DNA from: Planctomycetota bacterium
Lineage (GTDB): Bacteria; Planctomycetota; Phycisphaerae; WQYP01
Reading direction: 5' to 3'
DNA: 26,000 nt
Assembly (NCBI GenBank): GCA_021809365.1
Contig: JAKBAC010000031.1
Span: 1-26,000 of the forward strand
Shown: positions 5,703-14,974 of the stretch, piece after piece
How the letters are laid out: each line of letters starts with the position of its first letter
How positions within the stretch are numbered: the first letter of the stretch is position 1
Made by a program: the position numbers and the translations under genes
Notes under the pieces: generated by a model
Database searches by the model: none
Seen by the model: only the letters and a program-made list of their open reading frames with translations
What the model was told of the DNA's origin: nothing

Positions 5703-8429
5703 ATGAACCATAAAATTGAAACAGATGCCCATGGCAGGGCGATCATGGTGTCGGTATGCGGATTGCTTTTGAGTTTTGGCATGCGGTCGGTGGCCGGCGC
5801 TTCAACCGCTTCCGTGCGGGCTTTGATGCTGAACAATCCGGCGCATTATGCCACAGCACATTTTCGCCTGACCCTTTCTTCCGGTACCGGTGTGGCTCTG
5901 GCCATGACCGGGCGCGCGGAACAATATAATTTTCTTCCCACAGATCAATTTCCGACACGGGCCGGCAATCACTATAACCAGCTTGGGGACATCACATTCG
6001 CGCTGCGCGAGAAGGTCGGTGGGGCGTGGCATTTTTATTCTTCAGCCAACCATCGGGTTGCGGTTGCGGCAATGAACGTTCCGGGGACACTGGCGGCGGA
6101 GAATATATCGGCAACGTTCGGTGCCACCTGCCCTCTGACAATCCTTCGCGAATGGCGGGCGACGCGGCATGGCAATCTTGCCCTGGAATTTGTGATACGC
6201 AATCGCACACATCAAACCGTGCGGATCGGCGCTCTGGGTGCTCCAATGGTATTCAACAATGTGTTTTCCAATCAATCATCGCGGCAGATCTATGGTTCGT
6301 GTTGTTTCTCCAATCCGTATATCGGCGGTGACGCCGGATATATACAGGTCACGCGATTGAATCATAAGCCGCCGGTGATGCTTGTGCTGCCGGAAAAGGG
6401 GACATCCTTTGAGGCCTATCGCCCATTGTTGCGTGATCCGACGCCGCGGGGCACGACCTTTGAAGGTTTTTATGAATGGATGACCAACTCCCTGGCGTAT
6501 TGTCAAACGCAGTGGAAGCATGCGCAGGAATGGAATCGGGGCACGGCCATCACGCTGGCACCGGGCCAGAGCATTACCCGGGGCTGGAAATTTGTGTTGA
6601 CCGGCGGTGTGCGAGCAATCAATGCAACCCTGATGCACCAGCGGCACCCCGTGGCCATCGGCGTTCCGGGATATGTGCTTCCGACGGATCAGCAGGGGAA
6701 ATTATTTATTCATGGGCCGGATGCCATCCGTTCCATGAGCGTTTGGCCACGCGGGGCGATGCGGGTGCTGCCCGCGATGCGCGATTCCGCGGATGGCTGG
6801 CAGAGCTATACGCTTTATGGAATACAATTGGGTCGCTGCCGACTGACCATTCATTATGCCAATGGCACCACACAGTTCATCCATTACTTTGTCACCTTGC
6901 CGGAGCGGCAGACGGTGCGCAATTTCGGGCGATTTGAGGCGCGTCATCAATGGTATACCAATGTGAACGATCCCTTTCATCGCACCGATGCGTTTATGCC
7001 GTTCAACGACTGGACGGGAAAAATCATATTGGATCATTGGCCAAGTATATGGATGTGCGGCTTAAGCGATGAGATGGGGGCCGGCCCGAATGAGGCGATG
7101 GCGGAAAAAAATATGGGGTATCCGAACCCCGCACAGGTGGCGATGCTGGAAAAATACGTGGATCACGCCCTGTGGGGGAATCTGCAGCGTAAGGACTATG
7201 GTGTGCGCCGGGATCAGTTCTGGTACAGTAAACGCATCTGGAAGAAGTTTCATTACACCATCGGCGGCAATGGCTATAAAGAGGATAAAGCATCGGCGCA
7301 GGCGGTGGATCGTTCGTTTAATTATGCCCACCAAGCGGATATTTACTGGTGCCTTTACCGCATTGCCCGCTACCATCCCGGTCTGGTAACCGCGCGAACA
7401 TGGAATTGGTACTTAAGCCAGGCCTATCGCACGGCCATGGCCATGAAAAACTTTTGCGGCAATGAGCCTCAACAGGGGCAGATCGACGGTGAAGTATATC
7501 TGCATATTCTCAACGATCTCAAACGGGAGGGATGGACGCGACAGGCGCAAGTGCTGGAAAATTACGAACGCGGCCGCGCCGCCTATTGGAGCGCGGAGAG
7601 GTATCCATACGAAAGCGAAATGTCATGGGATTCCGTGGTTCAGCAGGAGATTTACAGTGTCTGCCGCTATTTTGGCTATAAGGCCAAGGCGGCGCAAGTC
7701 CTGCGAATTATTGTATCCTTTGACCCCACCATGCCGAACTGGGGCTATAACGGTGCCGGCTACAGGTATTTTGATGAACAGGTCAACGGCACCCAATGGC
7801 CATGGACGGCTCGACTGCTGCACCAATATGGGGCCGGCATCAGCGCGGTGCCTCTGCTGCAGGCGTATCGGGATCATCCATCCGATCTGACGCTGCTGCG
7901 GATTGGTTACGGGGGAAACATGGGCGCTTTAACCGACATCCAGCCGAATGGATTTGGATCGCAATGTTTTGACGCCGATCCGCGAATCATGCAATTTGAT
8001 CCCTATTGCGGAGATTACGGTATCGAATTTTGGGGCTTTGCATTTACCGATGCCGCATATCTGGTCAAAAGCCCGACCTTCGGCTGGCTGGGATTCGGCT
8101 GCAATGTGCGTGCGCAACATCGTACCGTGCATGTGGCCATGCGAACCGCGTTTAATCGGCAACTCTATGTGGCACCCTTCAAGTTGTTCATCAAACTTTT
8201 TTCCGGTCATATTATATCCGCGAACATCAATACGAAAACCGGCTTGATTTCATTGGCGCTTGCGCCGGCTCGGCCATACGCACCCAATGCCTATATCCGG
8301 TTGAAGAAATATGCGGCGGGGATAAGCATTCGCTGGCTCTCGGGTGGTCAAGAAAAACGCGGCCTCTGGAAAGTACCGCTGGGCAATATGCCGGTGAAAG
8401 TCCAATTCCAAGTGGACATGGCGCGGTAG
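5703..8429 (+). CDS. Large secreted protein resembling DUF5695 family
   Basis: This is a 908-residue protein. The ATG at 5703 is chosen because GGGGGA lies 9-10 nt upstream; the in-frame ATG at 5685 has no ribosome binding site. A signal peptide is visible, with the hydrophobic core MVSVCGLLLSFGM and likely cleavage after SVAGA near residue 33. The N-terminal third looks beta-rich, with FRLTLSSGTGVAL and the segment NHYNQLGDITFALR. The middle, roughly residues 430-720, is rich in Trp and Tyr and reads like an alpha-helical toroid as in glycoside hydrolases. This layout resembles DUF5695 proteins; I am moderately sure. A role on a polysaccharide outside the cytoplasm is inference. It converges on tyrS with a 12-bp gap. 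Confidence 0.8.
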   Translation: MNHKIETDAHGRAIMVSVCGLLLSFGMRSVAGASTASVRALMLNNPAHYATAHFRLTLSSGTGVALAMTGRAEQYNFLPTDQFPTRAGNHYNQLGDITFALREKVGGAWHFYSSANHRVAVAAMNVPGTLAAENISATFGATCPLTILREWRATRHGNLALEFVIRNRTHQTVRIGALGAPMVFNNVFSNQSSRQIYGSCCFSNPYIGGDAGYIQVTRLNHKPPVMLVLPEKGTSFEAYRPLLRDPTPRGTTFEGFYEWMTNSLAYCQTQWKHAQEWNRGTAITLAPGQSITRGWKFVLTGGVRAINATLMHQRHPVAIGVPGYVLPTDQQGKLFIHGPDAIRSMSVWPRGAMRVLPAMRDSADGWQSYTLYGIQLGRCRLTIHYANGTTQFIHYFVTLPERQTVRNFGRFEARHQWYTNVNDPFHRTDAFMPFNDWTGKIILDHWPSIWMCGLSDEMGAGPNEAMAEKNMGYPNPAQVAMLEKYVDHALWGNLQRKDYGVRRDQFWYSKRIWKKFHYTIGGNGYKEDKASAQAVDRSFNYAHQADIYWCLYRIARYHPGLVTARTWNWYLSQAYRTAMAMKNFCGNEPQQGQIDGEVYLHILNDLKREGWTRQAQVLENYERGRAAYWSAERYPYESEMSWDSVVQQEIYSVCRYFGYKAKAAQVLRIIVSFDPTMPNWGYNGAGYRYFDEQVNGTQWPWTARLLHQYGAGISAVPLLQAYRDHPSDLTLLRIGYGGNMGALTDIQPNGFGSQCFDADPRIMQFDPYCGDYGIEFWGFAFTDAAYLVKSPTFGWLGFGCNVRAQHRTVHVAMRTAFNRQLYVAPFKLFIKLFSGHIISANINTKTGLISLALAPARPYAPNAYIRLKKYAAGISIRWLSGGQEKRGLWKVPLGNMPVKVQFQVDMAR

Positions 8430-8441
8430 GACATTGGCCAA

Positions 8442-9674
8442 TTAAACTTTAATTCGACATACGCGGCGTTTGCCGATCTGCAAAATAGGCGTTCCGGTTA
8501 TCGCAACCTGTATCCGTGGGTCGCTGATCTTATTGCCGTCAATACTTACCGCCCCGCTTTCCACGAGGCGTCGCGCCTCGCTGGTGGATGGGGCGAAGCC
8601 TACGGCTTTGATCAGTGTCAACAGGCCGATTAGCCCGTCTTTCACAAGCGCGGAATCGACTTCCTGCACCGCAATTTCTTCGGGGAGTTGGCCTTCGGAA
8701 AAGCGGCGGCGGAAATCTTCGGCGGCAGCGTGTGCCGCGGCGGCGGAATGAAATTGCTCAACGATCATGCGTGCCAGCGTTTCCTTGGCCTGGCGGGGAT
8801 GCGTCTGGCGACCATCCACCAGCGTGGCGATTTGCTCTTCGGGCAGGGTGGTGCAAAGCTCAAACCATTGTTTCATCAGCGTGTCCGGAATGCTCATGAT
8901 CTTTCCAAACTGCTGTTCCGGCGATTCCGCCACGCCCACGTAATTTCCAAGGGACTTCCCCATTTTCTGCACACCATCCGTGCCGCACAGAATCGGCATA
9001 ATCATGACAATCTGGGGATCCTGTCCCTGGCCAACCTGCAAATCCCGCCCCACCAGATTGTTGAAGGTCTGGTCCGTCCCGCCGAGTTCAACATCCGCCC
9101 GGATCATCACGGAATCCCAGCCTTGCATCAGCGGATACATGAATTCATGAATATAAATGGCTTCGCCGGCTTTGTAGCGCTCACTGAATGTATCACGCTC
9201 CAGCATGCGCGCCACGGTCATCTGTTGCGCCAGGCGCAGGGCATCGGCGAAATTCATTTTGGCAAGCCATTCGCTGTTATGCCGGATTTCCAGTTTATCA
9301 GGATTGGTATCGAGAATTTTCCCGGCCTGGGAAAAATAAGTCGCCGCATTTTCCTCAACCTGCTGGGCGGAAAGCACCGGGCGGGTTTTCTTTTTGCCCG
9401 TTGGATCGCCGATCATCGCGGTAAAATCACCGATAATCAGTACCGCCCGGTGGCCTAAATCCTGAAATTGCCGCAACTTCCGCAGCACCACCGCATGGCC
9501 CAGATGCAAATCCGGTGCGGTAGGGTCCATGCCCAGTTTGATCCGCAACTGCCGGCCCTGTTTCGCAGCCTGTTCCACGCGAGCCTGCAATTCCCTGGCC
9601 GAATAAACATGATCCACGCGTTGCAGCAGAACTTGGATATTCGAGATATTGGTTGCATGGGCCGGTGCGGTCAT
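8442..9674 (-). CDS. tyrS: Tyrosyl-tRNA synthetase
   Basis: This 410-residue enzyme charges tRNA-Tyr in the cytosol. It is a class I synthetase: the HIGH signature appears as HLGH (residues 57-60) after GMDPTAPDL, GGTDQ lies at 198-202 in the tyrosine-binding pocket, and the KMSKS loop appears as KMGKS (237-241). The C-terminal 60 residues form an S4 RNA-binding domain (EARRLVESGAVSIDG). The HLGH plus short-linker pattern matches the TyrZ-like subgroup rather than E. coli TyrS. The ATG is preceded by GGAG with 8-nt spacing. The CPBP protease gene lies 67 bp upstream on the same strand, so co-transcription is possible. An AT-rich palindrome (8440-8454) covers the stop codon in the short convergent gap. 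Confidence 0.95.
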   Translation of the reverse strand: MTAPAHATNISNIQVLLQRVDHVYSARELQARVEQAAKQGRQLRIKLGMDPTAPDLHLGHAVVLRKLRQFQDLGHRAVLIIGDFTAMIGDPTGKKKTRPVLSAQQVEENAATYFSQAGKILDTNPDKLEIRHNSEWLAKMNFADALRLAQQMTVARMLERDTFSERYKAGEAIYIHEFMYPLMQGWDSVMIRADVELGGTDQTFNNLVGRDLQVGQGQDPQIVMIMPILCGTDGVQKMGKSLGNYVGVAESPEQQFGKIMSIPDTLMKQWFELCTTLPEEQIATLVDGRQTHPRQAKETLARMIVEQFHSAAAAHAAAEDFRRRFSEGQLPEEIAVQEVDSALVKDGLIGLLTLIKAVGFAPSTSEARRLVESGAVSIDGNKISDPRIQVAITGTPILQIGKRRVCRIKV

Positions 9675-9741
9675 TGCATATACTCCATTAAGTCACGATG
9701 GGCGATTTTAGCCGATGGATCAATTCCCGTCACAGTTTCGG

Positions 9742-10716
9742 TCACTTCGGCTTCACACCGGAGAGTATCAGCAGCGTGGGCACCAGGTTGAAACAGGCGT
9801 GCATGGTAATATCCGTCCAGATATTTCCGGTAAGCTCATAAATATATCCCAGCGCCACGCCCAGCAGAAACAGGCTCGGAAACCATTCAATATATCCCGG
9901 CGTAACCGCATAATGCACACCGGCGAATACGGTGGCGGTGATCAGAATCGCGATCCACCGATTCCGGGGCAACCACTGGCCCAGTGGCCAGGGTGACGAG
10001 TCGCCACCGTCCGTAAAAACAGCCTTTCGGACGGCCAGGTCCGCCAGACTCGCGGGATCGTCCCCTTCCCGCGGTGCGGAAATGGCGTAGGCGTGCGAAT
10101 CAGGCGCGGCGGGTGATTTCACGCTGACACCCGCCAACTTCTGACACAGCCAGGATTGAATCAACCCACGAAAAAATAATTCTTCAGATATTGGCGCAAT
10201 CACCACCACCAGCACTACCAGCAACCCTACGCTTACATGCGAATGGTCCGTGGCCATGGCCTTGAGCGCCGGGTGTACCGGTGGCAGCTTGTGGGTCATG
10301 TCACGGGCGACCGTTTCCGTCATAACCAGAACCAGATACAAAATCGGCGTGATGATTCCGAAGCTCAATATGCCCAGGCCCACGCCGCGCGGGATATTGC
10401 GTGCCGCAATCCCAAGACCGGAAAGCCCCTTCTCAAACCAGCGCGTGCCAAACGCGCACGCCGCCGCGATGGCCGATAATCCGGAGACAATTTCAATCGC
10501 GGATGATTGTTGCGTCGGCGGCAGGTAACGTGCCAGAATTGCAAAGGTACCGCCCGCAAGGACATAAACGAGAAATACCACCGCAATGGCCGCGAAACTT
10601 AAAATATTGGTGCGTTGCGGGGCGTTCCGCAACGGTGCGGCTGAAAATACGCCGGTACGTATCAGCACATACAGGCTAATTGTCAGTAAAATGGCACCAA
10701 TGCCATGGCCATTCAA
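9742..10716 (-). CDS. CPBP family intramembrane metalloprotease (CAAX-protease/Abi type)
   Basis: This 324-residue membrane protein has about eight hydrophobic segments. The CPBP motifs are present: SEELFFRG (Glu178, Glu179, Arg183), FAGVH (264-268, His268) and HACFN (296-300). Family members are intramembrane proteases with roles in protein maturation, signalling or bacteriocin immunity; the substrate here is unknown. A hydrophilic insert of about 55 residues (190-245), rich in Asp, Pro and Ser, separates motif 1 from motif 2, which are usually closer. The start is uncertain: the frame opens at 10801 and contains no ATG or GTG before the TTG at 10716, and no good ribosome binding site precedes it. 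tyrS follows 67 bp downstream. Confidence 0.85.
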   Translation of the reverse strand: MNGHGIGAILLTISLYVLIRTGVFSAAPLRNAPQRTNILSFAAIAVVFLVYVLAGGTFAILARYLPPTQQSSAIEIVSGLSAIAAACAFGTRWFEKGLSGLGIAARNIPRGVGLGILSFGIITPILYLVLVMTETVARDMTHKLPPVHPALKAMATDHSHVSVGLLVVLVVVIAPISEELFFRGLIQSWLCQKLAGVSVKSPAAPDSHAYAISAPREGDDPASLADLAVRKAVFTDGGDSSPWPLGQWLPRNRWIAILITATVFAGVHYAVTPGYIEWFPSLFLLGVALGYIYELTGNIWTDITMHACFNLVPTLLILSGVKPK

Positions 10717-10831
10717 AATGAATTGCGGATGAATCGGATGCGGATGGATATTATGGTCTCCAGAAAAATAGATATACGCTGATATTCTCCGGAAGATCGC
10801 TTAAACAAAAGAGCACCACACCCATTTCCCC

Positions 10832-10995
10832 AATCTGAAATTTGAAATCTCAAATCTCAGATCTCAAATCTCCGCTTAGCCGCGTGTGCTTGCACCGCGC
10901 GTTTCGCGCGGCAGCCGTCGGTGCTGCGAAAGTAGCAAGTGTACCGCAGTGGGTCGCGTCATCTTGCGACAGCATCACTTTAGTTCCAGCCTTAT
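10832..10995 (+). repeat. Dispersed repeat family R2, copy 1
   Basis: The copy has two parts. The first is an AATCTGAAATTTGAAATCTC-type stretch of related short units (10832-10871). The second is a roughly 120-bp GC-rich body containing CCGCGCG-TTT-CGCGCGG, a perfect 7-bp hairpin, and ending in GACAGCATCAC..AGTTCCAGCCTTAT. Both parts recur in the same order at 22184-22352, and part of the body recurs near 22408. The TTA at 10992-10994 is the stop codon of the neighbouring 608-residue gene read on the minus strand, so the repeat abuts and terminates that gene. Confidence 0.65.
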
Positions 10996-12818
10996 TGCGG
11001 CTGATTGGCTCCGCCGCCGCCACCCTGCATCGCCTGCATTTCCATCATCATCAAGAGTGGCAGCAGGGCATGAATCCGCGCGGACAGTTGCTCCAGATTT
11101 TTCATAGGCATTCGCATTTTTCCGTGCACGGTGCCGTCATGGGTGGAGATGCTCAAGCTCATCGGCTCTGTGGCCGGCATCTGAATCGCCGGTGTGTTCA
11201 TATTGATCATCACCTTCATCCGTTGTGTCATAGTGGCAATCATCGGAGAAAAATCCAGATAGACGATAGCGGAGGATTGGGGCAGGACATGTTTTGCAGC
11301 CGCCATGATATCCGGGTTGGCGTCCAGTGCATCAGAACCGGAATCCAGAGATTGGATTGCATCAGCAATCAGCGGATGCCCCATATTGGCATCGGATCCG
11401 CTGATAAGATGGCCACCTTTGCCGCCCACCAGTATTGTCTGCTTGCCCAGACCCGTAAGCGACTGTTGCATTGCCATGGCGTGGCGCATGGCGTCGGCCT
11501 GCGGTGTTTCGCCCGGCGGCGGAATTATTTTCTGCCTGATCACCGTGAAGGGTACGTCCTTGATGACGACCGGCTTGGGCGATACCGTGGTTCGATATTG
11601 AATACCCATCTTCATGTTCGTCTCAAATTTGGTAAGCACGGCCATCTCTTTTACCAGCAGTTCCGTCAGCACCGCCGCTGATGCTTGAGCGTTGGTCGAG
11701 TTTGCAATCTGAACGGCGGAATAAAGCGATCCCCTGGGCTTGGATGAGATAACCGCAAGACTGCGGGCCATCGTGATGTCATGCACCAGTGCGGCAAGTT
11801 TGGACAGCATATCGGTTAGGCCGTACTTGTCCTTCTTGCCGTGCTCCGCTGCGGCAATCTGACGGCCCCAGTGATTCATCAGATTGGCGGCCATGGCACC
11901 ATCCAGATTCTGCGCGCCAAGCTCGAAAATATTGTGCGCATCCGGCAGCCCCTTGAATGGCGTGCTTGGAAGCGGGCGCAGGCATTGCAGCACCTTGGCG
12001 ACGCCCGTGCCGGGCTTAACGTCAGCAATGACGGACTGCGTGATCGCATCCGATGAAATGCGCCAAGCGAACAGGGCGGAATCCGTGCTGTTGAGCATCG
12101 CAACAGCGGCCCGTTTGCCGAGCCTTTCCAATTGGATATGCGACGCATCGGCAGCGGTCATCTCATCGCGTGCTTCACTTTTATCGATGTGCTCTTCCAC
12201 CGGCTTGCGAATGGCCGCGATGTTGATCAGGGCATAAATATCCGAATGTTCCGCCGATGGCCGTTCGGATTCTGTGAGCATCGGAGCCACCGACTCTGTG
12301 ATGGTCTTAAATTGCAGCAGCGCCAGCCGATCATGGGATTCCAAAATACAACTTTTGCCCGGCATGACGTAGATGTCCCGGCCATCCGCGGATTGTCCGT
12401 GCGCCAGACCATCTTTTCCGAATGCCAGATGCATCTTGGCATTGGCAATAACCGCCGCGGGATCCTTGGCCGAAGCGATGATAACGGTATGCGCGGTTTT
12501 ATCGGCGGCGCTATCCGGAATGCCGACCAAGGCTACGGCACCATCCGCCTCAATACCGTGCGGCAGGCTCATATTTGTTTCGATTTGTTTTAGCGGGGGC
12601 GGTAGAACCGGTATTTTGAGCTTCTGTGCCAGGGTTGCGACTTTCTTATCAAGCAGTGCGGGATCGTGAATAATGACCACGGCCTGAGCGAAAGACGGTA
12701 TCTGCTTCAATAATGCAACATCCGTGGTCGCCGCCACGGCGGCACCAGCAGTGCCACCGCCCACCACCAAAAATAGCCCCGCCAGCATGGCCGCTCGAAA
12801 GAGTTTATTCTTCAACAT
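10992..12818 (-). CDS. Secreted Ala/Met-rich protein of unknown function
   Basis: This 608-residue protein has a signal peptide: Lys-rich start MLKNKLFR, hydrophobic core MLAGLFLVVGGGTAG, likely cleavage near AVA-ATT. The ATG is preceded by AGGAG with 9-nt spacing. The mature part is rich in Ala and Met, especially residues 520-600 (MKVMINMN, LLPLLMMMEMQAMQ), and ends in a Gly run and NQPQ. Segments such as SFAQAVVIIHDPALLDKKVATL recall planctomycete DUF3352-like extracellular proteins, but I would not assign that family firmly. It lies 52 bp after the 570-residue secreted protein and probably shares its promoter. Both have Ala-rich bodies and a late MxMxxPM segment, suggesting distant paralogs. 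Its stop codon lies in repeat R2. Confidence 0.75.
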   Translation of the reverse strand: MLKNKLFRAAMLAGLFLVVGGGTAGAAVAATTDVALLKQIPSFAQAVVIIHDPALLDKKVATLAQKLKIPVLPPPLKQIETNMSLPHGIEADGAVALVGIPDSAADKTAHTVIIASAKDPAAVIANAKMHLAFGKDGLAHGQSADGRDIYVMPGKSCILESHDRLALLQFKTITESVAPMLTESERPSAEHSDIYALINIAAIRKPVEEHIDKSEARDEMTAADASHIQLERLGKRAAVAMLNSTDSALFAWRISSDAITQSVIADVKPGTGVAKVLQCLRPLPSTPFKGLPDAHNIFELGAQNLDGAMAANLMNHWGRQIAAAEHGKKDKYGLTDMLSKLAALVHDITMARSLAVISSKPRGSLYSAVQIANSTNAQASAAVLTELLVKEMAVLTKFETNMKMGIQYRTTVSPKPVVIKDVPFTVIRQKIIPPPGETPQADAMRHAMAMQQSLTGLGKQTILVGGKGGHLISGSDANMGHPLIADAIQSLDSGSDALDANPDIMAAAKHVLPQSSAIVYLDFSPMIATMTQRMKVMINMNTPAIQMPATEPMSLSISTHDGTVHGKMRMPMKNLEQLSARIHALLPLLMMMEMQAMQGGGGGANQPQ

Positions 12819-12870
12819 CTGGAAATTCTCCTGAACGTAATTGAAACACCGAAAACCTTATGACATCCAA

Positions 12871-14583
12871 TCAGAATAATCCGCCGCCAGGACTACCGGG
12901 AATGCACTGCTCCATCGTAGCCATCGGCACAACCATTTGCATTTTCAATGATTGCTTCCCCGCCGCAACGCTGAACACCGCCGGCGGCGGAGGCAAGCCT
13001 AAGGTCAGCGCGTTGGCGGCCTTGGGCGCAGCTGTGCCGCCTTGGCTCTGGCTCCAGCGAGCAATCGGCAAATAAGCCACCATAAATGAGCCTGGTAACC
13101 GGTCAGCCATACTTTGTGCCAATCCGGGGCGCTTGATAATAGCCGAAACATTCATCCGGGCGGTCTTAATTGCGGATTGCGTCACCGCGGATGTGGTATC
13201 AACGCATGCCAGTAAGCGATGCGTTGCCACCTTTATAATTTCAACATGGTGGGCGGGTTGTGCGACGCCTGCCGGGCCAATATCAATTCGGAGGGTCGGC
13301 AGCCCCAGAATTTGCACATTGGATATTTTTATCGCTGGTACCCCGGCGGATCGCGTAGCCGCGGCGTGCGGGGCCGGTGGTGAGTGCCCGCAGGCCGCCA
13401 GTTTTGCCAGACGGTGAAGTTGCGCCAAGGGATGTTGGGTGCGGATGAGGATCAAGGCTGGGCCGCCATCCCATTCGCCGGGAGTTAGTGCCGTCGGTGA
13501 AACAGCAGATGGCCGGGCCAGCATGACGGCACTTGATCCGGTGTGATCAGCAAGAATGTGTAAACAGGTCTGAAAAGCGTTGTGGGGGTCAAATGCATGC
13601 GATCCGGCTGGCTGGGCCGCGTGATGCCGCGCGGGCAGCAGTTTACCCAGCCAGTGGGCCACTGCCGCGCCATTGATACTGTCTGCATAAAGTGCGTTAT
13701 AGCGTACCGATGGTAATCCCGCCAAAGCGTTGGCCGGCAAGGGCGATTGTGCGCCGACAACCTTTACGATGGACGAGTCGGCCTTAAATTGTACGGTAAG
13801 GTTGTAGACCATCGCCCGGCGGCCAAAATCAGCCGTTAGTAAGCTACGTACCGTCGAGTCGGTCGTTTGCCTGGCAATCGCCGCATCCAGTTCATGCAAT
13901 AGGATGCCCAGCGGTGCCGAACCCAGCGGCATTTTATTGACTGGAAGTTGTGACAATGCCATCGCGGTGGTCGGTTGGCTCAAAATTTTTCGCAGGGCGG
14001 CGGTATCGCCTTCGATGGCGAGATCTGATTTTGCCAGAGATTTCCGCATGTCGGCTGAAAGTTTCAGGCCGGATTGGCCTTTAAGATACGCTTTGAGCGT
14101 GGACGATGATGTGGACAAAAATATCCAGTTCCCCCGGTTGGTCATAAACCAATGGCCCCCTCTGATTGCGCCTGGCGTGATTCCGCCTTTGGTGGCACCC
14201 GTCTTGAATCCCGCAATAAACTTGGCCGCGTCCGTCGCCCGCAATATTACCAGTGATCGGCGTGATTCAATCGACTGGGCCTTACGCGGCGTTGGTATGA
14301 CCCATGCGACGGGGGCCGCCGTGTCCCAATAGGGGCCTAGCATCATCTTCGCCATTACAAAGATATCATCCGGGGGCGCTTGCCCGGAAATCCGCCGCTG
14401 CATTCGCAATATGCGCGTATCAAGTTGGAGCACATTTTGCGATACAATACATAGAGCGCTGGTGGCCGGCAGTTGCCGGCGGATTGATAAATCCTTTCGC
14501 GGAGCGGCAGTAGCGAAACGTGTCGCCGCCGACAATTGCAACGCCGCAATTGCCGCAATATAAACCCATCGGCGAGACAACAT
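12871..14583 (-). CDS. Secreted Ala-rich protein of unknown function
   Basis: This 570-residue protein has a signal peptide (MLSRRWVYIAAIAALQLSAA, likely cleavage after ATA near residue 27) and no further membrane span. The ATG is preceded by GGAG with 8-nt spacing. The mature region is Ala-rich, with PATSALCIVSQNVLQLD near the start and KMQMVVPMATMEQ near the end; the latter parallels KMRMPMKNLEQ in the 608-residue neighbour. I recognise no enzyme motif. It is the first gene of a two-gene minus operon with a strong promoter at 14678-14707, so it is probably well expressed. The pair may be periplasmic or surface proteins acting together; that is inference. Confidence 0.75.
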   Translation of the reverse strand: MLSRRWVYIAAIAALQLSAATRFATAAPRKDLSIRRQLPATSALCIVSQNVLQLDTRILRMQRRISGQAPPDDIFVMAKMMLGPYWDTAAPVAWVIPTPRKAQSIESRRSLVILRATDAAKFIAGFKTGATKGGITPGAIRGGHWFMTNRGNWIFLSTSSSTLKAYLKGQSGLKLSADMRKSLAKSDLAIEGDTAALRKILSQPTTAMALSQLPVNKMPLGSAPLGILLHELDAAIARQTTDSTVRSLLTADFGRRAMVYNLTVQFKADSSIVKVVGAQSPLPANALAGLPSVRYNALYADSINGAAVAHWLGKLLPARHHAAQPAGSHAFDPHNAFQTCLHILADHTGSSAVMLARPSAVSPTALTPGEWDGGPALILIRTQHPLAQLHRLAKLAACGHSPPAPHAAATRSAGVPAIKISNVQILGLPTLRIDIGPAGVAQPAHHVEIIKVATHRLLACVDTTSAVTQSAIKTARMNVSAIIKRPGLAQSMADRLPGSFMVAYLPIARWSQSQGGTAAPKAANALTLGLPPPPAVFSVAAGKQSLKMQMVVPMATMEQCIPGSPGGGLF

Positions 14584-14677
14584 TCAACCTTCTCCAAAAA
14601 GAAAGGCAACCGTCATGACCGGCGTCCGTGGCAACCATCCTTGGAATGGGCACATCCCTCACCACGCCATTAAGCGG

Positions 14678-14707
14678 ATTATAACTTGCCCTGATCCATG
14701 ATGACAA
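14678..14707 (-). promoter_or_regulatory. Promoter of the secreted-protein operon
   Basis: On the minus strand, TTGTCA (14702-14707) and TATAAT (14678-14683) are separated by 18 bp. The -10 box is perfect and the -35 box matches the consensus at 5 of 6 positions. Transcription would start near 14671, about 88 nt before the ATG at 14583. Confidence 0.65.
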
Positions 14708-14738
14708 CCATCGGTGAATTGGCGTTGTCTCTCGCCGC

Positions 14739-14767
14739 TTTTCACGCCGTGGCAATTGCGGTATAGT
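14739..14767 (+). promoter_or_regulatory. Promoter of tRNA-Leu
   Basis: TTTTCA (14739-14744) and TATAGT (14762-14767) are separated by 17 bp, matching consensus at 4 and 5 of 6 positions. The predicted start near 14774 lies 10 nt before the tRNA. It diverges from the secreted-protein operon promoter. Confidence 0.5.
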
Positions 14768-14783
14768 TACAGCCACAGAAATC

Positions 14784-14867
14784 GCCGGAGTGGCGGAACT
14801 GGCAGACGCGCTGGACTCAAAATCCAGTTCTCGCAAGAGAGTGTGGGTTCGATTCCCTCCTCCGGCA
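14784..14867 (+). tRNA. tRNA-Leu (anticodon CAA)
   Basis: The 84-nt gene has acceptor arms GCCGGAG and CTCCGGC with discriminator A. The anticodon stem CTGGA/TCCAG encloses loop CTCAAAA, giving anticodon CAA, which reads UUG. A long variable arm (TTCTCGCAAGAGAGT region) is typical of tRNA-Leu, and the T-arm carries GGTTCGATTCC. The 3' CCA is not encoded and must be added after transcription. Confidence 0.95.
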
Positions 14868-14974
14868 TCCGCAAACAGCCAAACAGAAACAGTGACCGTG
14901 CATGGGCGGGTGGCCATTAAATTTGTGCCGCATCCCGATTTGCAGCCGAAGCAACACACGGTAGAATCGGCAGC

